Shown here: one piece after another, positions 6,286 through 9,643 of the stretch | Layout of the letters: each line of letters begins with the position of its first letter | Position numbering within the stretch: the first letter of the stretch is position 1 | NCBI GenBank assembly: GCA_016780605.1 | Contig: JADHLS010000137.1 | Span: forward strand, 1-9,643 | Length of the DNA stretch: 9,643 nucleotides | Source: Reyranella sp. | GTDB taxonomy: Bacteria; Pseudomonadota; Alphaproteobacteria; Reyranellales; Reyranellaceae | Reading direction: 5' to 3' | Translations under genes and position numbers: made by a program | Notes under the pieces: model-generated | What the model saw: the letters and a program-made list of their open reading frames with translations, nothing else | The model's database searches: none | Told to the model about the DNA's origin: nothing

Positions 6286-7650
6286 CTAGCTCCGCTTGAT
6301 GGCGAAGCTCTCGACGTATTCGTTGGGCTTGGCGGGATCGAAGGCCTTGCCCATGACCACGATGGTCTTCTTCGACGGATCGGGCGGGGTGAGCCCCATC
6401 TCTTTCATCATGTTGGCGGTGTCGGTCGCGAGGTACACCTCCGACGCCACCTTGGCGTAATCGATGTCGGCCTTGAGCTGACCCCAGCGCTTCATCTGGG
6501 TCATGATCCAGATGGCGAACTGGTTCCACGGGAACGGGTCGAAGTCGATGCGGTTGGGATCCTTCTTCACCGCTCCCAGGCCGTCCGCATAGGTGCCGGT
6601 CAGGATCTGCTCCAGCACCGTCTCGGGCTGGTTCAGGTAATTGGCGGGCGCGATCGCCTTGGCGATCTCCTTGCGGTTCTCCTGCTTTGAGGCATAGGCC
6701 GTGGCATCGATGATCGCCTTCAGAAGCGCGCGATAGGCGTTCGGGTTCTGGGTCGCGAACTCCTTGCTGACGGTGAAGGCGCAGCAGGGATGGCCGTCCC
6801 ACAGCTCCTTTGTCAGGAGATGAATGAAGCCCACGCCGTCGAATACGGCGCGCTGGTTGAAGGGATCGGGGCCGAGGAAGCCGTCGATATTGTCGGCGCG
6901 CAGGTTGGCCACCATCTCAGGCGGCGGCACCGAGCGGATCTGGATGTCCTTGTCGGGATCGAGCCCGTGCTCGGCCACGTAGTAGCGCAGCAGATAGTTG
7001 TGCATCGAGAAGTCGAAGGGTACGGCGAAGCGGAAGCCCTTCCAGTCCTTGGGGTCGCGCTTGTCCTTGTGCTTGACCGCCAAGGTGATCGCCTGGCCGT
7101 TGATGTTCTCGATGGCGGGCATCGTCCACGGTACCGGGTTCGAACCGATGCCCAGCGAGATCGCGAGCGGCATCGGCGAGAGCATGTGCGAGGCGTCGTA
7201 TTCCTTGGCCAGCGACTTGTCGCGGATCACCGCCCAGCCCGCCGTCTTCACCACTTCGACGTTGAGCCCCTGCTTGGAATAGAAGCCCATCGGATGGGCC
7301 ATGATGATGGGCGTGGCGCAGGTGATGGGGATGAAGCCGACCTTGAGGTCCTTCTTCTCCGGCGCGCCGCCTTGGGCAAAGGCCTCGCGGGCGGCGGACA
7401 GCGGAAACACCGAGGAGATGGCGGCCATCGCCGTCGCCGCCCCGACCTTCTTCAGGAACAGCCGGCGCTGGGCATCGACCGGGAACACGGCGCGCAGGAC
7501 CGCAGCGTCGACCACCCGGGTCCAGCGCTGCTCTTCGGCGGCCGGCACGGTCGTCGCTGTGAGGCGGTCGTGATCCGCCGCCGCATGGTCGCCGCCGCAG
7601 CCGCAGCGCCGCCCCAACAGCGCCTTGGGGTCGAACGGGTCCTTGAACAT
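6286..7650 (-). CDS. cynA: CmpA/NrtA-family ABC substrate-binding protein with Tat signal (cyanate operon)
   Basis: This is a 454-residue solute-binding protein of the CmpA/NrtA family, which captures nitrate, bicarbonate or cyanate for ABC import; the operon with cyanase points to cyanate. A twin-arginine motif RRLFLKK at residues 62-68 precedes a hydrophobic stretch (69-84) and a likely cleavage site after AFA at 90-92, so it is probably exported folded by Tat. The mature domain begins with LKVGFIPITCATPIIMA (102-118) and contains the family-like GFLGPDPFNQRAVF (257-270) and GHPCCAF (286-292). Unusually, about 60 residues precede the Tat motif, including a CGCGGDH cluster at 16-22. The ATG at 7650 is well supported by AAGGAGGAGG at 7659-7668 with 8-base spacing, so the extension is genuinely translated. 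It is the first gene of the operon, preceded by a sigma-54 promoter candidate. Confidence 0.93.
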   Translation of the reverse strand: MFKDPFDPKALLGRRCGCGGDHAAADHDRLTATTVPAAEEQRWTRVVDAAVLRAVFPVDAQRRLFLKKVGAATAMAAISSVFPLSAAREAFAQGGAPEKKDLKVGFIPITCATPIIMAHPMGFYSKQGLNVEVVKTAGWAVIRDKSLAKEYDASHMLSPMPLAISLGIGSNPVPWTMPAIENINGQAITLAVKHKDKRDPKDWKGFRFAVPFDFSMHNYLLRYYVAEHGLDPDKDIQIRSVPPPEMVANLRADNIDGFLGPDPFNQRAVFDGVGFIHLLTKELWDGHPCCAFTVSKEFATQNPNAYRALLKAIIDATAYASKQENRKEIAKAIAPANYLNQPETVLEQILTGTYADGLGAVKKDPNRIDFDPFPWNQFAIWIMTQMKRWGQLKADIDYAKVASEVYLATDTANMMKEMGLTPPDPSKKTIVVMGKAFDPAKPNEYVESFAIKRS

Positions 7651-7658
7651 TGTGGAAG

Positions 7659-7668
7659 CCTCCTCCTT
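7659..7668 (-). promoter_or_regulatory. Strong ribosome-binding site of the binding-protein gene
   Basis: The minus strand reads AAGGAGGAGG here, eight bases before the ATG at 7650. It is the strongest Shine-Dalgarno sequence in the window. It decides the start in favour of the long N-terminus, since no comparable site precedes an internal ATG near the Tat motif. Confidence 0.85.
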
Positions 7669-7702
7669 GTTGGCGCTGCGCGGCGCGTTGGAGGCTGCAA
7701 AC

Positions 7703-7717
7703 GCAAGGCATATGCCA
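7703..7717 (-). promoter_or_regulatory. Sigma-54 (-24/-12) promoter candidate for the cyanate operon
   Basis: The minus strand reads TGGCAT-N5-TTGC, against the sigma-54 consensus TGGCAC-N5-TTGCW. The invariant GG (7716-7715) and GC (7704-7703) are separated by exactly ten bases, as required. Placing -12 at 7703 puts the transcript start near 7691 and leaves a leader of about 41 bases before the ATG at 7650. Sigma-54 control is common for nitrogen-scavenging operons and fits a cyanate function. A caveat is that GGCATATGCC within it is itself a palindrome and could instead be a repressor site. Confidence 0.6.
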
Positions 7718-8021
7718 ACGCCTTCAGACCGTGGGAAAATCGGCCGATCGGCGGTGCTTTCGGCTGATTTGCCCAGAAACCGGGCAGGTTCGCGCGATTC
7801 GAGCAGCGGAATTTTGCGATTCGAATCTTAGCTCTGGGGATTAAATCGATGGAATCCCTGACTCTTTCCCCGATTTCCGCCCGATTTCTTATTGCGGCCA
7901 GACTCACCCTTATGGCAGTCTATTGCTTGTGGGTTGTTGGGTACCCACCACGATATGTCGGCCATCCGCTTCAAGAATGGCTCATCCGGAGCCGCAGGGC
8001 GGAATGGTTGGGGAGTGGGTC
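7718..8021. other. Divergent intergenic region between cyanate operon and YbjN gene, rich in short repeats
   Basis: No gene is recognisable here; short open frames lack family features. Besides the NtrC-like dyad it contains the palindrome GCCGATCGGC (7743-7752), GCGATTCGA twice 22 bp apart (7794 and 7816), the palindrome GATTCGAATC (7818-7827), GGGATT-N10-AATCCC (7837-7858), CCGATTTC twice 11 bp apart (7870 and 7881), and GTGGGT-N8-ACCCAC (7929-7948). GATT cores at 7796, 7818, 7839, 7872 and 7883 are spaced by 22, 21, 33 and 11 bp, close to whole helical turns. The stretch is less GC-rich than the flanking genes, as expected for a control region. Promoters for the YbjN gene must lie here, but I see no convincing -35/-10 pair. 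Confidence 0.55.
7770..7786. promoter_or_regulatory. NtrC-like 17-bp dyad (enhancer candidate)
   Basis: TGCCC-N7-GGGCA is a perfect 5-bp inverted repeat with the overall length and the TGC...GCA ends of NtrC sites (consensus roughly TGCACC-N5-GGTGCA). Its fourth and sixth positions differ from the enteric consensus. The centre lies about 87 bp upstream of the predicted sigma-54 transcript start, an acceptable enhancer position. The dyad is seen directly; NtrC binding is inferred. Confidence 0.4.
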
Positions 8022-8531
8022 ATGGCGTTAACGCGACACGAGCGGAGCAGACGGAAAGTCGATCTCAACCCGCTCGAGATGATCGAGAAGGTCGTGTCCG
8101 CCAATGATTGGCCCTTCGATCGAACATCGGACCGCGAGATTGCCGTCGAGGTCGCCGGCCGCTGGTGCGACTACCGCATGTTCTTCAGCTGGCGCGACGA
8201 CGTCGAGGCGCTGCATTTCACTTGCGCCTACGACGTGCGCATCCCGACCGAGCGGCACAACGACATCCACGTGCTGCTGGCGCTGATCAACGAGAAGATG
8301 TGGCTCGGCCACTTCGATCTGTGGACCGACGAAGGCCTGCCGATGTTCCGCCACGCCATTCCCCTGCGTGGCACGACCGGCCTGATGCCCGAGCAGCTGA
8401 ACGACCTCGTCGAGATCGCGATCAGCGAAAGCGAGCGCTTCTATCCCGCCTTTCAGTACGTCGTGTGGGCCGGCAAGACGCCCCTCGACGCGTTGACCGC
8501 CTCGATCCTCGAGACGGTCGGCGAAGCCTGA
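8022..8531 (+). CDS. YbjN domain-containing protein
   Basis: This is a 169-residue cytoplasmic protein of the YbjN family, which has a fold resembling type III secretion chaperones and an unclear, possibly regulatory role. Family-like segments in order are NPLEMIEKVVSANDWPFDR (about 15-33), a GRWCDYRMFFSWRDDVEALHF region (about 45-65), HVLLALINEKMWLGHFDLW (about 82-100), the MFRHAIPL strand (about 107-114) and FYPAFQYVVWAGKTPLDAL (about 142-160). I chose ATG at 8022, with GGGGAG at 8010-8015 six bases upstream; the open frame begins 33 codons earlier in non-conserved sequence. In alphaproteobacteria YbjN genes often neighbour proC, ubiK or lgt; here lgt follows after 147 bp. It is divergent from the cyanate operon but functionally unrelated as far as can be seen. 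Confidence 0.88.
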   Translation: MALTRHERSRRKVDLNPLEMIEKVVSANDWPFDRTSDREIAVEVAGRWCDYRMFFSWRDDVEALHFTCAYDVRIPTERHNDIHVLLALINEKMWLGHFDLWTDEGLPMFRHAIPLRGTTGLMPEQLNDLVEIAISESERFYPAFQYVVWAGKTPLDALTASILETVGEA

Positions 8532-8608
8532 CCGGCAAAGGACCTTCCGACGCCCCCTCTCGTGTAAGTAACAAAGACCAATAAGTCTCTGTAGTTGGAT
8601 TGTCCTCA

Positions 8609-8637
8609 GCGGCGCCGGTCCCCCAGACCGGCGCCGC
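8609..8637 (+). terminator. 12-bp GC hairpin between YbjN gene and lgt
   Basis: GCGGCGCCGGTC (8609-8620) and GACCGGCGCCGC (8626-8637) form a perfect 12-bp stem with the 5-base loop CCCCA. It is by far the most stable hairpin in the window. No T-tract follows on either strand, so it is an atypical terminator of the upstream gene at best; a processing or attenuation role ahead of lgt is an alternative. A weaker stem (ACAAAGAC at 8571-8578 with GTCTCTGT at 8585-8592, one mismatch) lies just upstream. Confidence 0.5.
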
Positions 8638-8678
8638 GACGATTCTGGGTCCTGCCTATCTGCTATAAGGCTGGCCCA

Positions 8679-9485
8679 ATGAATCCCCTCGTCATCCCCT
8701 ACCCCCAGATCGATCCGGTGCTGATCCAGATGGGGCCGCTTGCCATCCGCTGGTACGCACTGGCCTACATCGCGGGTCTCGTCATCGGCTGGCAGATCGT
8801 GCGCCGGCTGTGCGAGCAGCCGCCCAAGGTGCTGTCTCCCGCCAAGATCGACGACTTCCTGCTGTGGGCCGCGCTCGGCGTCATCCTGGGCGGCCGGCTG
8901 GGCTACGTGCTGTTCTACAAACCCGGCTTCTACTTCTCAAACCCGCTCGCCATCCTGACCTTGTGGGAAGGCGGCATGTCGTTCCACGGCGGATTTCTGG
9001 GAGTCATCGTCGCCGTCGTCGCCTTCGCGCTGCGCAACAAGACCGATCCCTTCATGCTGGGCGACCTTCTGGCGATCGTGTCGCCGATCGGCCTGTTCTT
9101 CGGCCGCCTGGCCAACTTCATCAACGGCGAGCTGTGGGGGCGCACCAGCGACGTTGCCTGGGCCATGGTGTTCCCGCGCGGCGGTCCGCTGCCGCGCCAT
9201 CCCAGCCAGCTCTACCAGGCCTTCTTCGAGGGCATCGTGCTGCTGACCGTCATCCTGCTGGTCTGGCGCTTCACCGATGGCCGCCGCCGCCCGGGGCTGC
9301 TCTGCGGCGTGTTCTTCGCAGGCTACGGCGTCGCGCGTATCGTCGGCGAGCTGTTCCGCGAGCCCGACGCGCATCTCGGCTATCTGTGGGGGCCGCTCAC
9401 CATGGGCATGCTGCTCTCGGTGCCGCTGCTCGCCGTCGGCGCCTGGCTGATCAGCCGCGCCTACGCCAAACCCGCGCTGCCGTGA
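8679..9485 (+). CDS. lgt: Prolipoprotein diacylglyceryl transferase
   Basis: Lgt (EC 2.5.1.145) transfers a diacylglyceryl group from phosphatidylglycerol to the lipobox cysteine of prolipoproteins, the first step of bacterial lipoprotein maturation, at the inner membrane. The protein has 268 residues (E. coli 291) and about seven hydrophobic spans. Signatures are RWYALAY at 24-30, SFHGGFLG at 101-108 and the Lgt hallmark GRLANFINGELWGR at 142-155, followed by HPSQLYQAFFEG at 174-185 and ELFREPD at 224-230. Tyr26, His103, Arg143 and Asn146 fall at the positions essential or conserved in the E. coli enzyme, and Arg227 probably matches its Arg239. I chose ATG at 8679: AAGG lies nine bases upstream and the frame before it is not Lgt-like. 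The TATAAG at 8665-8670 resembles a -10 box but is very close to the start. The stop overlaps the next gene by four bases (GTGA). Confidence 0.97.
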   Translation: MNPLVIPYPQIDPVLIQMGPLAIRWYALAYIAGLVIGWQIVRRLCEQPPKVLSPAKIDDFLLWAALGVILGGRLGYVLFYKPGFYFSNPLAILTLWEGGMSFHGGFLGVIVAVVAFALRNKTDPFMLGDLLAIVSPIGLFFGRLANFINGELWGRTSDVAWAMVFPRGGPLPRHPSQLYQAFFEGIVLLTVILLVWRFTDGRRRPGLLCGVFFAGYGVARIVGELFREPDAHLGYLWGPLTMGMLLSVPLLAVGAWLISRAYAKPALP

Positions 9486-9643
9486 CGACAGAGACCAGCA
9501 GTGAATTGGGCCGGCTGATCGCCCGACGCATCGCGCTCACTGGCCCGATCCCGCTCAGCGACTTCATGAGTGAGGCGCTCGGCCATCCGCGGCTGGGCTA
9601 TTACCGCAAGGCGCTGCCCGTGGGCGCGGCCGGCGACTTCACG
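9482..9643 (+). CDS. SAM-dependent methyltransferase, MidA/NDUFAF7 family (3'-truncated by window edge)
   Basis: Only the first 54 codons are present; the frame is open to the window end. The product starts M/V-TTETSSELGRLIARRI and continues with GPIPLSDFMSEALGHPRLGYY (about residues 21-41) and GAAGDFT at the edge. That order, ending in the G-x-x-GDFTT motif, is the N-terminal signature of the MidA/NDUFAF7 (DUF185) family, whose mitochondrial members methylate an arginine of a complex I subunit. The bacterial target is not established here. The GTG at 9482 overlaps the lgt stop as GTGA and has no clear ribosome-binding site, implying translational coupling. The lgt-midA order is common in alphaproteobacteria. 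Confidence 0.85.
   Translation, partial: MTTETSSELGRLIARRIALTGPIPLSDFMSEALGHPRLGYYRKALPVGAAGDFT

Noticed and set aside
6281..6802. The permease frame is open upstream to 6802.
   Set aside because: That part overlaps the binding-protein gene in another phase and has no membrane character. GTG at 6280 has a ribosome-binding site and yields a normal permease.
7913..7928. A plus-strand TGGCAG...TTGCTT resembling a sigma-54 promoter for the YbjN gene.
   Set aside because: The spacer is four rather than five bases, leaving only nine bases between GG and GC. Sigma-54 promoters require ten.
1..9643. Searched for CRISPR arrays, tRNA or rRNA genes, insertion sequences and phage or defence genes.
   Set aside because: No regularly spaced long repeats, RNA gene motifs, transposase-like proteins or terminal inverted repeats with target duplications were seen.

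Overview
The window is GC-rich, densely packed bacterial DNA with alphaproteobacterial character. An Lgt-MidA gene pair sits next to a YbjN gene, the coding regions use third-position G/C strongly, and start/stop codons often overlap. A Reyranella- or Bradyrhizobium-like soil or rhizosphere alphaproteobacterium is a reasonable guess, but the sequence alone does not fix the genus.

Layout. (1) Positions 2-2592, plus strand: the 3' end of a hydantoinase/oxoprolinase A-subunit gene, overlapping by one base a complete B-subunit gene (hyuA-hyuB). (2) Positions 2792-3888: a small divergent module. An HxlR-type winged-helix regulator on the minus strand faces a two-gene plus-strand operon encoding a NIPSNAP-family protein and a YCII-related protein, joined by an ATGA overlap. 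(3) Positions 4036-7650, minus strand: a complete cyanate uptake and degradation operon, read from high to low coordinates as Tat-type substrate-binding protein, permease, ATPase and cyanase. (4) Positions 7651-8021: a 371-bp divergent control region with a good sigma-54 (-24/-12) promoter candidate for the cyanate operon, an NtrC-like 17-bp dyad upstream of it, and several short phased repeats. (5) Positions 8022-9643, plus strand: a YbjN-domain protein, a strong GC hairpin, prolipoprotein diacylglyceryl transferase (lgt), and the start of a MidA/NDUFAF7-type methyltransferase gene that overlaps lgt by four bases.

How the parts work together. The cyanate operon is a full pathway: the periplasmic protein captures cyanate (or a related small anion), the permease and ATPase import it, and cyanase converts cyanate plus bicarbonate to ammonia and CO2. 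The sigma-54 and NtrC-like signals suggest expression under nitrogen limitation. The hyuAB pair acts on cyclic amides and may also scavenge nitrogen or carbon, but its substrate cannot be read from sequence. The HxlR module has a conserved N-terminal cysteine and two small dimeric alpha/beta-barrel-type proteins of unknown reaction. It is the least explained part of the window and looks like an electrophile- or redox-responsive cassette.

Most of the window encodes known families. The points most worth following are the sigma-54/NtrC control of the cyanate operon, the cysteine-rich extension ahead of the Tat signal in the binding protein, and the HxlR/NIPSNAP/YCII cassette.
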